DNA from: Yamagishiella unicocca
Lineage: Eukaryota; Chlorophyta; Chlorophyceae; Chlamydomonadales; Volvocaceae
Reading direction: 5' to 3'
Assembly (NCBI GenBank): GCA_003116995.1
Contig: BDSL01000072.1
Location: 310,001-374,000 of the forward strand
DNA length: 64,000 bases
Below are positions 34,436-47,268 of this stretch, piece by piece. The first letter of the stretch is position 1; every line of letters starts with the position of its first letter. Below the pieces are notes generated by a model. The model was not told where the DNA came from, did not search any database, and saw nothing but the letters and a program-made list of their open reading frames with translations. A program made the translations under genes and the position numbers.

Positions 34436-37400
34436 TCATACAGGCACCTCGCAGTCCGCATCTCCGCGGGACGAGTCCCCATGCAGCTGACCGGGCCCCT
34501 GCGGCAGGTGCGGCTGCTGCTGCCCGAACTCGCCGCCACCCTGCTTCGCTTGTGACGTCGAGGAGCCCGCACTCCCCCGGCCGTCACTCCGCCCCTCGCC
34601 CTGCTCCTGGTGCGGGGTGCCTGCGGCCATCCTACGATGACCGCCGAACAGCGGGGCGCACGAGAAACAGGACGGGCGCCAGAGTCATACACAAGCCCTG
34701 CTCTCGTTGCGCACAGACAATGTAAACTCCGCACAGCTGCGCCACAAGCATGGGCGCGCCTTCCTTTGGACGCCAGCATCTTCATTGCACACCACAACAC
34801 GTTGGCTGACATTTAGGCCCCAAAGCGACGACCACGAACTCGTGCTGCCGCTGGTACTTGATAGTCCGCCGCCCAACTACCCCCACAACGCTCCCTGCTC
34901 CAACACCCCGCCTCACCTGTACATACCGCCCAGCATGCCCCGCAGGCTGCCTTCCTTCTTGCTGCTGCTGCCGTTCCTCGAAGCGGCCAGTGTGGGGCGC
35001 GAGCTGTCCGGGGCGGGGCCAGAGTTGGGCGGCCCTTGCATATCCACGACCACAAACGAGGCAGCTGCCTCGGCCGCGCTGCCGCTGGCCTCGTCGCCGC
35101 CCACACCGCCGCCGCCTGCACCGCCAGCAACATCGCCGCCATCCGTCGCGACGGCGGGTGTCCCGACCCGCGGGTCAGGGGCGGCAGCGTTGCCACCATG
35201 GACGGCAGCCGCAACCGGGGGCCGATGCCCGGCCGGATGGCCGTTCCGAGGGCTGGACGCTGCTGGCGAGAGCTGGGCTGCTCGGAGCCTGCGGCATGTC
35301 ACCAGGTTGCAGCTCAGTACGCGAGCTGGATCTCTGAGTGGTCCGGTCAGCGACGGCGCAAGGAGGGACCGCTTCAGCCCAGCTCCAAACGGCGTTTGGA
35401 CCGCGGATGCACAGCCGTGCGAATGCGCCTTCACGCTACTCGCCGGGCTTGCCTGGCACCCTCGGAGGATGCGTCCTGTCGATCAACAGCGCGGCATGCG
35501 AGGGCCATCCCCACCCCGGCCCAAAACTCACCCCTGCCCCCTGTACAATTTGTTTTCTCGCTCTCAACCCCTGCCCTCTGTAATACGGCACACTTTCATC
35601 CCTATTGCCACTCAATCGGTCTGCTCTCCGACCTGCTCCCCGCTTCCCTTTCACCGGCGCCACCTCAGCCTCGGTACACAGGGCGTTGATGCCCTAGCCC
35701 CGCCGCCGCACCGCCCCCACCTGGCCATGGGGTCACGCAGGAGCTCGCTCCGGTTCCGCTCTGCGGACGGCCTCAACCGACCTGACTCATGGCGCAGGGC
35801 CTGCATGAACTGCTGTGCCCCTCTGCTCATGCCCGCACGGCCGAAGCTGCCTTGCCGGCCCGCAGCCTGGTCTCCAGCCTGCCCCTTCGCCGCCGACGGC
35901 TGGAACACCGCCCTCATGCGGCCGAAGAAGGTGGGCTTGGCCGGGGCGGGTTGGGAGGCGTGGGGGCTGGGGGGCGGGCCGTCGTGGCTGCGGACGTAGC
36001 TGCAGTGGCGGCGGTGGTGCGAGCAACAACGGGAGGTTAGATAAGAGAATCCGCGAATCCACGGGGGGTGGCGAGAAGACCCGGTCACACGACACGGCAA
36101 GTGGAGGGGGTGGGGTGGGTGGGGGAAAGGGCGGGAGGGCGAGCGTGTGAGATGGGTAGGTTGAGTGCTGCGGCGGTCCAAGCTGTCGGTTTGCGGGGAT
36201 GCTGAAAACACTTATCGGAAAGGTGACAGCCGGCACTGCGTTGGCGCCCGCGGGCCCCGACACCAAGTAGGGTTGGGTTTCGGAGCGCAACCATTCGGTA
36301 CCCCGTCTATCCCGGCGAGACATCCCGTGTGCAGCAACGGAAGCAACGGTAGCGTCACTGCCAAACAGAGCATGACCTCCCGCGCGCCGTATCCTCCCCC
36401 CGTGCCAACCGCCGCCCACAAAACGTCGCGAAGCCCCCGGCCACCCAGCGGCCGGGCTTCCAGGTGGCATCACTCTCACACGCAGCTCCCCGCGGCGAGC
36501 TGCTGCGCGTTGCGCCGCGCGGCGCACCCACCTTGGCCCCGGCCTCAGCTTCTTGTGGTTGGCCATCCGGAGCCGCACGGCCTCGTCGTGCGCCATGTCC
36601 AGCAAGTCGCGGGGGCAGTGGCTGCCCAGCGGCTGGATGAGTGCGTACAGCGGCAGCACCCCGAGGCTGACCTGGGGGACCAGGCACACGTCCAGGAAGA
36701 GCTGCAGGAAGATGCCCCAAGTCGGCACCGTCTCCCAGGTGCTGACCGAGTCGTACACCTGGGCGGGGGTGGGCAGCCAGGGGTGGGTGGGTGGGTGGGT
36801 GGGTGGGTGGGTGGGTGGGTGGGTGGGTGCGGAGGGGATGTTCGGGGTGAGGAGTGAGGGGGACAGGTGCGGCGGCGGGCGGGGAGAAGATGCGGGGCTG
36901 CTGGTGGGATCACGATTCTTGCGTGTAGCGTATCATTGCTATTATGAATCGGTGGCGCCCATCAACAACCAAAAGCAACGGCTACGATGCCGTCCATGTC
37001 AAGGTGGCGACCCCCACCCCCGACCGCGTTCCGCAAACTCAGCTTCTGTCGACTAACCCCAACCGCTGCACACAACTACTGCCGATGAAACAACAGCTGC
37101 CGGCGAAACAACCGCCGCCGGTGATCCCCACCCTCCCGCTCGAGCGGACGGACAAACGGACGCCCCTCTTACCCCGGCGAGTGAGAAGATGCACATGGCG
37201 ATGGACAGGGAGTTCTGGAAGTAGGCCAGCGTGAAGAGCGCCGTGAGGAAGCGGGGCTTGCCGAACCAGAAGAACTCCTTCGCGTCGTAGTTGTGCACAC
37301 CGCGAGCTTGACGCCGCTCGATGAGCTCCTTGACGTACTGCGAACAAACAGAAGCAGAAGCAGAAACAGGTACGGCGGGATCCACGTGAAGCGGTTTGAC

Positions 37401-40400
37401 CCGGTACGATGGTGGTCAACGCATGCGGGGGCCGCGGCGGTGGGGCGCTGGCAACGGAGGTGGGAGGAGGGCTTGACCAGGTAGGTCGGCTGGTTGGATG
37501 GGGGAGGGGGCGCGAACCGCCAAAAAGGAAGAGGAGGAGCTTCGGCCAAGTATGGAAAGTATGGCAAGTACGGCAGCCCTGGAGGCGCACCCGTCTGATT
37601 TCCTGTCCAGCGTCTCGACCTCACCCGGCGCCCCTCCCCGCCCCGTGCGCTACGTCACTGCCGCAGCCACGCGCCCGTGTCCACGCCACGCTGGCGCACC
37701 TGTGACGAGGTCTGCGCGTACTCGGCGCCGCAGTAGCACGGCCGCAGCAGCAGCGGCACCCGTCGGCGCCGGCCGGAGGGGGTCCGCTGGGTCCTGAAGG
37801 CGGCGGGCCGGCGGACGGGAATGCCCAGCACGCCCCGCGAGGAGCTGCGGGCGCTAGAGTAGCTGGAGCCGGAGTCCGAGCCCGAGCCAGAGGGGGGCCG
37901 CAGCAGCTGCGGGGACGTGAAGCTGTCCTGAGGCTCGAGCCCGATCGTCTGCACCGTCAGCCGAGGAAAGCTGCGCGGCTGGTCGGTGTCGGCTGGTCGT
38001 GCGGCGCCGGAGGTGCCGTTGACGGCCGCGGCGCCGTTGGCTCCTGTTGCGACGGCGCCGGCGTTGCTGGAGCCGTTGTCTGTTGCAGAGGCAGCGGCGG
38101 GGAGTGCAGCAGCTGCTGGCGCTGCCGTCACCGCCGCGTCCCGGGATCCCCGCAGCGCCTGATCCTGAGACCTCCTAGGTGCCTTCTCCTGAGACCTCCT
38201 AGGCGCCGGAGGCTGAGGCCGCTGGGGCAGCTCGCCATGCGGCGGCAGCGGGTGGAAGGAGCTGCGCAGCGAGGCCGCCCTGTGCTGCTGATCTGGGTTG
38301 CGCTGGAAGATTTCAAACACCGACCGGCGGGCAAAGGACCCCGTTTTAGCTGGCGCCGGGCGGCTAGGCCCGGAGAGCGACTGAGTCACCTTCCGCCCTG
38401 CGCCCTTCGGGTCCTGCTGCTGCCGATCCTGATGCTGATGCTGATGGTGATGGTGGTGGTGGTGGTGACGGCCGCCGCCATGCTTCGTCGGCGCCCTGTG
38501 GCTGGGCGACCCCTCCTTAATAATGCTCAGGTGGCGGCCTGGCCCCTCAGGTGGCTGCTCGCCGGCTCCTGAGAACCTCACGTTGCCTCCCGCTAGCTGC
38601 CGCCGCACCGCCGCAGGGGCGCTACCCCTTGCAAGGCCGCTCCGGGTCCCCCTGCTCTGCAACACACCTCCTGCTCCTCCAATACCCCCTCCGCCCCCTG
38701 ACGCGTCTTGCGGCGCAGTCGCCATGGGAGCAAGCTCGCGCGTCGCCGGCTCTGGCGCCGGCTCCGGCCCCGGCGCCGCCTCACAAATCTCCCCACCAGC
38801 AGCAGCAGCGGCCCCGCCGCTGCCGGCTCCTCCGCTACCAACTACGCCGCTGCCAGCCCCGCTGATGCCCACTCGTCCCCCCGACAACGTTGAAGCCATC
38901 GACCGCAGCATCCCCAGTGCCTGCTCGCGTGACGACAGCTGATCGATCGACGCCTCCAGCGGCCTGCGGCCAGCGCCCTCGGCCGCGCCCCCCTTGTCCG
39001 CTGTCCCCCCAGTGCCCGCCGCCATGAGCCCCGGCATCCCGGTTACGCAGTCCAGGAAGCGCTGCTGCATGGTGGGGCTGTTGATGGCGCTGGCCCGCAA
39101 CGACGAGCGGCCCAGAGCCGTGATGCCCGCCTTGGCAAGGGGGTTGGCGGCCATCCGCCCAAATACGACACTCTCGCCGTACTTGATGGCCACCTGCGCA
39201 GTCGTGGAGGGGAGAGGAAGGGAAGGGCGGGGGTGTGTGTATGTGGGCGCCAGGAAGATGGGCGCGTCATCCGTTGTGTCAGGAGGCAGGGGGAGAGCGC
39301 GAGGGGTTGCAAGAAAGGAGGAAAGGAGAAATGGACGAACGGACAAAAGCATAAAAGGACAAAGGACCGGCTACTCGACGTTGGAAGTGTAGCTGGTGGC
39401 TTGCAAGGAAACCCAGTGTAGCTGGTGGCTTGCAAGGAAACCCAGTGTAGCTGGTGGCTTGCAAGGAAACCCAGTGTAGCTGGTGGCTTGCAAGGCAACC
39501 CCGTGTAGCTGGTGGCTTGCAAGGCAACCCAGTGTAGCTGGTGGCTTGCAAGGAAACCCAGTGTAGCTGGTGGCTTGCAAGGAAACCCAGTGTAGCTGGT
39601 GGCTTGCAAGGCAACCCAGTGTAGCTGGTGGCTTGCAAGGCAACCCAGTGTAGCTGGTGCATAGAGTGCGAGGGGGGTGGTATAAAAACCGTATTACGCA
39701 ACGGGACAGGATAGTTGGCGCATGGTCGGTGCATGGTCGGTGCATGGTTGGCGCATGGTTGGCGCATAGTGCGAGGGGGGGGCCAAGTTGGGGCGTGCAG
39801 CGCGGTGGCAGGTACGTGGCATAGGGTATGGAGTGCGGCGGGTCCCGGCCCCGCTGCTTTCCCTCGTCCGGCCCATCCCGTCGCCCCGAAAAAGACGCGC
39901 GTTTCTTCGCTGCCCCCCCCCCTGCCCCCGCCCTCTGTAGCCGCCCCCTTGCTCCTCGCCCCCTGTACCCGCCTGCACTGAGATCTGCCCCAGGATGTCG
40001 ACGAGCTTGGCGCCAATGACGATCACCAGGATCAATGCGATGCCGTACATCCAGAACGACACGAACGCCGGCGAGGGGATGGCGTACCAGAACACGGCGA
40101 TGAGCCACAGGTGCCACTCCGGGCGCAGCTGCACACCGGCACGGCGGGCAGACACGGAGCCAGATGAGGGGGGAGGACGACGACGAGGGACGCGCACCAG
40201 CTGAAGACTACTGTCGAAGACTGCCCGGCCCCTATCCACGGAGCCCGCGGCGGCGGCGGCGCCCCTGAACACCCCAGGCACCTGGCCTACAGCCCCCGCG
40301 GCAGGACGGCTGCTGCCCCTCGCTGGATGACCGCGCACCGCTCCCTAGCGTCCTGCTCTGCCCCCTTGCTTCACCCGCCCCGCCCTCCGCCTGCCATGCC

Positions 40401-42600
40401 GCGACCCCAACCCCTTACTCCCCCAACCGCCCACCGTGTTCATCAGCTCATCCTCCATACTTCTGACGACCAAGTCTACGAGGCGCGGAGCGAGGGGGGC
40501 AGGCAGGGGGGCCAGGCATGAGCTGCTGCCGTACCGTGCCGTACACTGTGGCGGCGCGCGCCGGGTTCGGTGGCGCCTGCCACGGACTGATGAAGCTGGG
40601 AGGGCTGTGTTTTCCAACTGCAAGCACGGCCACCCTTGAGCAGCGCATCTCCTCATGCATCATAACTGGCGCTGATGGCGAGCGCCTCATGTACGGCCCC
40701 TCATGTACGGCCCCTCATGCACGGCCCCTCATGCACGGCCCCTCATGTACGGCCCCACTCAAACCTCGGTACCCCGTGGAAATAGCCCCAGAGGTTTGGG
40801 AGCTATGGGCTCCGGCTCACCGTGAAAGTTGAAGTCGTACGGCAGGCCCATCTTCTCAATGAACATCAGTCGCGCGTTGTGGTACAAGGTCTGGTTTACA
40901 GACACGTAGTACTGGCGCACCAGCATGAGGAAGAAGTGGATGACGGGGTTGCTGCCCACGTTCCGGTACAGCCACCTGCGACCCGTGGGTCGGGTCCGCA
41001 CGTCCTCATGTGAGTGTGTGACCTTCCGGAGCCACCAAGCCCTCTATGCGACCACAGGACCGGACAGGACAGGACCGGGCCGCTGGATGCCCTCAGCAGT
41101 GACCACACAGCTTGCAGTGAGCCCGCAACACCCGTACAAGCAGACCCATCCAGCCCGGCTACCGCTCGTAATTTAACTCCTGGGAGGAGAGGTGCCGCCG
41201 CCAGCCCTCCCTGAAGCCCAGCGCCCCCCCCCAGCCCGCCGCGACCTCAAGACCTACTTTGCAGGCATCTTCATGACCTTCGGGTCGCCGTTGATGGCCT
41301 CCTCGATGGCGGCGTCCTCCCATTCACGCCACCGCTTCACCTGCAGTGCAGCCCCAGGCGTTAGGTACCGCATCCGCGGCAAGGCAGGCCTTGCCAACGT
41401 GTTTTGACCATCAGACAACCCTCTATCGAGCCCGTCCTAGTCCGATTTTGGCTGCTATTGCATGAGGACTGCCCGCGCCCTGCGCGCACGTCTCCACCAC
41501 CACAGTTCGGAAGGTCCGCAGCCCGCACACGACCCCTCTCACCCGCATGAGTGTGAGATATACGGTGATGGTTCCGTACACAATGTGGGTGCAGCCGACC
41601 ACAAAGATGAAGATCTGATGTGGGGCACAAGGCGGACGCGGGGTTCCAGAGCATAAAAATGTTCATGAAGTACCAAAAAATGAAAAAATGTTGACGCGGG
41701 GTACACATCAGGTTGGGAAAGGTTGGTGCTGGTGCTGCGGCCGCGCGGATAGCACAGGGGCACTTTGGTGCGGCTGGTCTGTGGACTGAGAGGAACAGTA
41801 CGGACGTGTGGTACAGCTGCCCTAGCGCAAGCTTGATTAGCAGAAGCTCGAATCTCAGAAGGAATAGTGCATGACAGCTCAAGCCGCCGTCTTCGATGCT
41901 TCAGTGCCGCTTGAGGGGCCTGGTGGGCCTTGTTTCCTGTCGCCCGTATGGAGCTGCTGTCCCCCGTTCCCTTCTCACATGAGTGTCGTGCTGCAGCGAA
42001 ATGGGCCACAGGCTCTGCTTATCCGGCCCGCAGTAATCCGTGTAGCCGCCGCTAAACAATCGACGCCGGTGAGAACTCGCAGGCGTCTCCGTGTCGTGAT
42101 CCGACAGCGGAATGCATATCTGGGCGAGAAGGTCCTGCATGGCGATGATTTTGAGCGTAAAGTGATTGATCAGGGACGGGGCCCATGCTCCAAGGGGGCC
42201 TGGGGAGGCTGGCCCCAAGGGGCCCGAAGGTTCACGACGTGGGGAACCCGACCAATAGGACCGCAGTGACAACCCCAGAGTCTACCGCTGTATGGATATG
42301 CATCTTACCTGGAATGCGCTGAGAAGAAGGGAAATGGAACCGACGAACAGGAGCTCATCTTTGATGTGTCCAAGTGCAATTGACAACCCTCTCTTTGACT
42401 TGAACAAGTGCTCGAAGAAATGTAACGATCGTTCAAGGATGACTGCGTCAAACAATAACTGTGTTTCAGGGCCATGGATACTGAGAATGTGCAGCTCATT
42501 TCTTACGTGTTACCGTCGCAAAGCCCAAGAGAAGGAGAGCCATACGCCATCCTTCCACATCATCCGCATGCGAATTATCTTCCAGGTCTTGTTCTGCCAT
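34436..42600 (-). CDS. MLO: MLO-family seven-transmembrane protein with long loop insertion
   Basis: Fourteen exons, listed 5' to 3' on the minus strand: 42514-42600, 42309-42458, 41979-42134, 41543-41614, 41258-41340, 40821-40975, 40435-40475, 39979-40128, 37700-39193, 37173-37337, 36532-36758, 35721-35987, 34917-35288, 34436-34631; 1204 aa, all phases agree. Plant MLO proteins are plasma-membrane proteins linked to calcium signalling and pathogen response. Family signatures: ISLLLSAF (TM2 region), QICIP, QIFIFVVGCTHIVYG (TM3), VKRWREWE, VVRSMEDELMNT, a WLIAVFW...GAKLVDILGQI pair, then FFWFGKPRFL and the VPQVSLGVLPLYALIQPLGS helix. Exon 9 (residues about 299-796) puts roughly 450 extra residues, rich in Ala, Gly, Ser and Pro with a run of eight His, into a cytoplasmic loop normally near 100 residues. 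The long tail (exons 12-14) is low complexity. The start gives a 29-codon exon that completes TM1. The first intron would be only 55 bp, and exons 7, 13 and 14 are the least certain. Confidence 0.85.
36781..36829. repeat. (GGGT)n microsatellite in an MLO intron
   Basis: About 12 units of GGGT on the plus strand, between exons 10 and 11. The G runs could form a quadruplex; on the transcript strand it reads as ACCC repeats. Confidence 0.9.
39388..39660. repeat. 29-bp minisatellite in MLO intron 8
   Basis: About nine head-to-tail units beginning TGTAGCTGGTGGCTTGCAAG at 39388, 39417, 39446 and so on, with A/C variants at two positions. There are no spacers between units. Confidence 0.95.
40686..40756. 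repeat. 14-bp tandem repeat in MLO intron 6
   Basis: Five units of CCTCATGTACGGCC with a T/C variant (GTACGG or GCACGG) lie between exons 6 and 7. Confidence 0.9.
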
Positions 42601-43981
42601 AGCACTATCAGAACGCGCGTGATAGAAGCAACAAACTAACACGAGCCGTCAATCCTACTTGTGCGGCGAGCGACAGTTGTCCCGCTATCTTCTTGAAGCT
42701 CCAACTCATTATGGGAGACTACGATTTAAACCATAAAGAAGCTGGCGGCTATTGCGTTATGATAAGCTTTGGGAACCACCGGCGGTATCAGCTTCCGTAT
42801 CAATGAGGCCTACTAGTAACTGATATGCCTGCTTCCTGTTTTACGCGGAGGCAGTATAGTAGTGAAGTCCGCCAACGGTTGGAAGTCCGTCACTGTGCTT
42901 GGTCCCATGGGCCTCCAAACTTAACTCCCCGATGCAAGCTAACAATATACATTGGACTGGCGGTACAGATTTGCACATGGATTTCGCATGTGTAATTATA
43001 TGGTGATATCGGCGACAATGGAGCAGGTGAGAGGGGTTCTTCCAGGGTTTTAAAGCAGGAAGCCTCAGTCCTGGATGGTCCTGGCATGCCACGGCTTGTC
43101 CCGGAACGTGGGCACAGAGCCAAGGGTGTCTCTACCAGGTCCGAGGGGCCTGCAGATACATCTTCTAAAGACAGCAACCCGCCCTTCCGAGGCATGTCAT
43201 GGCATGCGTGCTATGTGTCAAGGACAGTGATTGAGTGCGCTTTTGGGTTACTGGATGAACCTTATGACAGCACCTGATGCAGTACCTCCTCGTCCTCTCA
43301 CTACCTCTGCTCAGATGGGACACGGGACCTGCCCGCCACGGCCCGCCCACGTCTCGGTTTCCTGCGGGGTTTATATCCAGCGTATGCTGTCATGCGTGGG
43401 GCCAACCATGGTGTATTCCACTGACATCTTGTCAACTAGATGGGTTACAGTGCATACGGGTCGCCAGCTACGCCGAATATATCGCCGCCAACCAAGTTTC
43501 AATTAGAACTATTGAAGACATTTGCAACCAGTGCGAATGCATTAATCGCAAATTTTCTATAAACATGGATGAAGAACTAGCCTGAGCGACCGGAATCGTG
43601 GGCGTCCGCCAGCCGTGCAACATACGACTGAGTAGGCAAGTAATTGCGAGCGCTGCAACTGCGTCACGAAGCTGAGAATGTAAATTTTCAATAATCGAGG
43701 ACAAATCGCGACATCGCTGATACAATTGTGCGTTCCCGACGCAATCTATTCGCGTGCGATCGTACATACATTGGCCAATGACAGCATTCGTCGTTGAGCA
43801 AGACGTTTAACGGATGCATAGAGCTACAGTGATAGCACGCATAAGTTCTTTACTACCAACACACCTTACTTTTCACGCAGCAAAAGCTTCTCCTCAGGCA
43901 AGCAGGTGTCTAAAGCAGTCAAATCTTGCGTTCGACTATCCTTCTACAGCCGTAACCCTTGATCTTTAAGGAATTACAAAA
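42601..43981. promoter_or_regulatory. Divergent intergenic region between the MLO and EF-hand genes
   Basis: About 1.4 kb between two genes that point away from each other, so it should hold both promoters. No defined promoter motif was recognised. The EF-hand start has an A-rich leader (ACAAAAATG). Open frames at 43277-43585 were not recognised. Confidence 0.45.
43195..43276 (+). other. Possible PIF/Harbinger transposase relic
   Basis: A short plus frame contains SRTVIECAFGLLDE, resembling the VIE-AFG-LK block of PIF/Harbinger DDE transposases. It ends in a stop soon afterwards and nothing else of the domain was found, so chance similarity is possible. Confidence 0.25.
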
Positions 43982-46900
43982 ATGAAGCTAGCTCTCAATC
44001 GCATCCGGGTGTCAACGCCGGCTCTACCCGTCTCACGCCGTGAGTTGGTCGCTTTGCGGCCATGCGTACGCACGGTGCGCTGCCAATCATCTGGGAACCA
44101 AGAACCTAAGGGCAACGGCTCGGAGGATAAGCAGCCAAAAGAGAGCGGCTCGGAGTTAACCGGCAAGCTGAGTGCTCTTCTTGAGGACCTTCAAAAGCAA
44201 GGAATGGATTCAAAGAAGGTATGCAGAAGTGGCGTTTTTATCTGGTCTGTAAGTTCTTCCTGGGATTTAAGGTGCTCCGGAGCGTGTCGAAAGTGAATCT
44301 GCCCGATCACCCAATCCATAGGCACCTTCGGGCGTTGTGTGCCATTATCACATTAAATGTAACGGCGCGCGCCTCGTAGGCCAAAGCGGTGCTGAAGAAA
44401 TGGCGAGAAATGGGGGTTGAGGACCCTGAGCAACTCCGAAAGCTGCTGGTTCGGAGGAGCCTCAAGCCCGCTGCCACTGTCGGTAGGTTCGTTGGACTGT
44501 GTCAAAAGCCCGCTGTCGCCCGGTGTGCGGCACGAACGGCCTGCTCCGATGCACGGAACCGTGGGCCACCCGTCGGCCAGCCCAATGCACACATCCACCA
44601 CTACCGCACATTTAACAGATTTGCGGACATGAGCGCTCGCTGTCTGTCAACCACGTTTGTTCGCACGCAGGAATACAGGCCGTGCTGGACGGCCTGGCTT
44701 GCTGGGGCGGCTTTTACACTTCTGGACTCATCGCCGACTCGCCACCCTTCACCGGCCAGTTCCCGCTCCAGCTCGCGGCGTCCTTCTTCGGGTTCTACTA
44801 CGTCTTGCAGGCGCTGCTTAACCTGTCCGTAGCCTGGGCACTGCTGTTCACGGCCTACAAGTAAGCTCCGCAGCCCGTGCCACACAACCGGTTTCACACG
44901 CCCTTTTTCCGGCCTGTTCCACGTACGCGCCCTGTTTTGCACCTGGATCAATGCTACGTGCTTGCTCTCTTCGGCGGCACACGGGCAGTAAAACAGCCCA
45001 TGCGAAGAAGCGCCGCGTCGTCTCGCACACGAAGGCGACCAGCATGCGGCGAGGCGCTGGGTGCGCTGATGCCAGGTGCGCAAACGCTGACGGTGTCCAT
45101 TCACGCGTTGGGTGAGCTCGGACCTCCCTCGCGGCCATGGCTCAGTAGGCCCAGCCCATGCGCAGCGAGCCGCAGCCCCACGTCACAGTTCCCATGCGCG
45201 AAATCAGCGATGCGTGCCTTTCCAAAAGCATTGCTAGTTCAGTGCGCCTATTCCCCGGGCTCCAATCCACACCAGGTTCATTATACTAGCTGCTGGGGTA
45301 TCTCTCTATGCTCCTGATCAGGCAAGGCGTGACTGCCCGTGCGAACGTATACCCGCCGACACGTGGCGGGACAATGGGAAGGGGCCCACGCTCTCGCGTT
45401 CGTTGTGTGTGTGCCTGGAGGGATGTACACGTGGGAGAACCCCCGGTGATCAGTTTCCCCGGAGCAATGCTACCTCGCCCACCTGGGACCATGACCACGA
45501 CGCGTAGGGGCGTTTTAGTCCGACCGACATCAGATCGGAGCGACGAAACGACACCAGCTACACCACTAGCGCCAGCGGCTAACGATCAAGTCCGGAGGCG
45601 GCTGGTGGAAGATAAACTACTAATGTTTATTCAAGTTGGCGCGCAACGGCGCTGCACGGGCTGCGCTGGTGGGGAGAAGAGGCAGAAGTACGGCTGGCGT
45701 TGCCGCGGCAGCTTCCAATCTCCGTGCCTCTTGCCACCCGGCCAATGCAGGTACGGCACCAACTCAGTGGAGCTGCTGGCGGCAGTGCAGCAGCTGGCTG
45801 GCCCCGCCACCGGCCTGACCGTGCTGGATAAGGCACAGGTGGCGGTCAACACGCTCAAGGTGCTGCAGACCCTGGACGAGATCGCGGAGCTGCTCAAGGT
45901 ACGGCAGGAAGGGTGGGAGTGCCGTGGTAGGATCCAAATGGAGGCGAGGCACGATCCAAAGCGAGACGGGGTGTTGGGAGCCACCAAACCCATCGCTGCG
46001 CAGGCGGCGATGTTTCGTGCTGCTCCCGGAAGTGGGTATGCGTCTTCGTTGGCGGTTAGAGATGTCGCTTCCAGGAACAGGTGGAGTAAATCTAGCTCTG
46101 TTGTGCACGCACCCGCGCCTAGGCGGCCCTCATTCGGCCACCCACGGCCCCGGACCCACGGCCCCGTTGCTCACCCGTCCTTCGCCCCAAGCCCCTTGAA
46201 CGATACAGGATGCATTCCGGCGCCGCGAACAGACCCCCCCCCGTCCCTCCTGTTGCCACCGCTGCCGCCGCCGCCGCCACCGCCGCCACCGTCCCGCCGC
46301 CCCGCTGCCCGCCGGCTGCCGCAGAACATATCGACCACCTCACCCAAGCGCTCCACGCTGCAGAACCTGTCAGCCTATCTGACGCTGGCCCACGCCAAGG
46401 AGCGCCACGGCTTCGACCCAGCGCGCTTCGGGCTAAGCGAGGAGCAGGCGGGGGAGATCGCGTACGTCTTCTCGACCTACGACGTGAACGACGACTACCG
46501 GCTGGAGGTGTCTGAGGTCAAGCGGCTGTGGTGGGTGTGGTGGTCGGGGCCCAACAGAATCCCGTCTACGCCAGAAGCACAGGGCCTAGGAGGTATTTAC
46601 GCTGCGCGCAGGAAGGCGTCGCATCACTTTTGTGCGCTCGCATCTCGCATAGGGGCCACCCGGGTGCCGCTCTGCTAGCACGCGAACGGCCCCTGCCTGC
46701 ACCTCCGTCTCCGCGTCCGGAACTCCTCACCCCCTCTCTGCCTGCCGCCACCCGCTCCGTAGCCAGGAGCTGGGCAAGGACCTCACGGACGACGAGGTGA
46801 AGGAGGCGGTGCGCATTCTCGACACCTCGAAGAACGGCTTCGTGGAGCTGGATGAGTTCTGCGCCTGGTGGGTGTGGCGAGGGGGGTGGGGAGGCTGTGG

Positions 46901-47268
46901 GCTTCACAGCTGGTCTCTCACGCGAGGTCTCCGCCCTAGGCGTGCATAGGACGAAACCCGTGGGTCGGCACTGGCAATAAGAACCGATTAGGCGGGAGCC
47001 AGGGCAACCAGCCAACGCAGCACACAGCACAGCACGCCTTCGCGGCGACATGTTTGATCTTCTTCAACAGTCGGGGGTGGCAGGGTACCTGGAATGTCAA
47101 ACACAAAGGTGTACCGTGCAGGGCGTGCAAGACGTTGCGAGTGTGGCATGTAGGAGTAAAGTTTACAAGTTGACGCCGGGGCCTCCTATCTCCGAAACCA
47201 TCTGCGCCGGACCCTAACCGACCCGATGGCCTTCCCGATGCCGCAGGTGGACTGCCGCCAAGAAGTAG
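43982..47268 (+). CDS. Probable plastid-targeted membrane protein with two EF-hands
   Basis: Seven exons: 43982-44218, 44380-44482, 44671-44860, 45751-45898, 46325-46530, 46763-46867, 47247-47268; 336 aa, phases agree. The N-terminus (Arg-, Ser- and Val-rich, no acidic residue in the first 20) looks like a chloroplast transit peptide, followed by a polar Gly/Ser/Lys linker. Residues about 148-177 are strongly hydrophobic and should cross a membrane. Two EF-hand calcium loops close the protein: DVNDDYRLEVSE at 279-290 and the more canonical DTSKNGFVELDE at 315-326, just before a WWTAAKK end. It is probably a calcium-responsive plastid membrane protein; no named orthologue was recognised. Exon 5 could start 39 bp later, at 46364, in the same frame. 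Confidence 0.7.

Noticed and set aside
34707..35999. 430-codon plus-strand open frame
   Set aside because: It lies opposite the low-complexity MLO tail exons; GC-rich repeats keep several frames open. The minus strand has the phase-matched splice sites.
39388..39660. CRISPR-like direct repeats
   Set aside because: Units are contiguous with no spacers, in an intron of a eukaryotic gene; this is a minisatellite.
45308..46678. 456-codon plus-strand open frame
   Set aside because: It runs through two introns of the EF-hand gene; the spliced model joins in phase and gives the EF-hands, whereas the open frame includes Pro-rich intron sequence.
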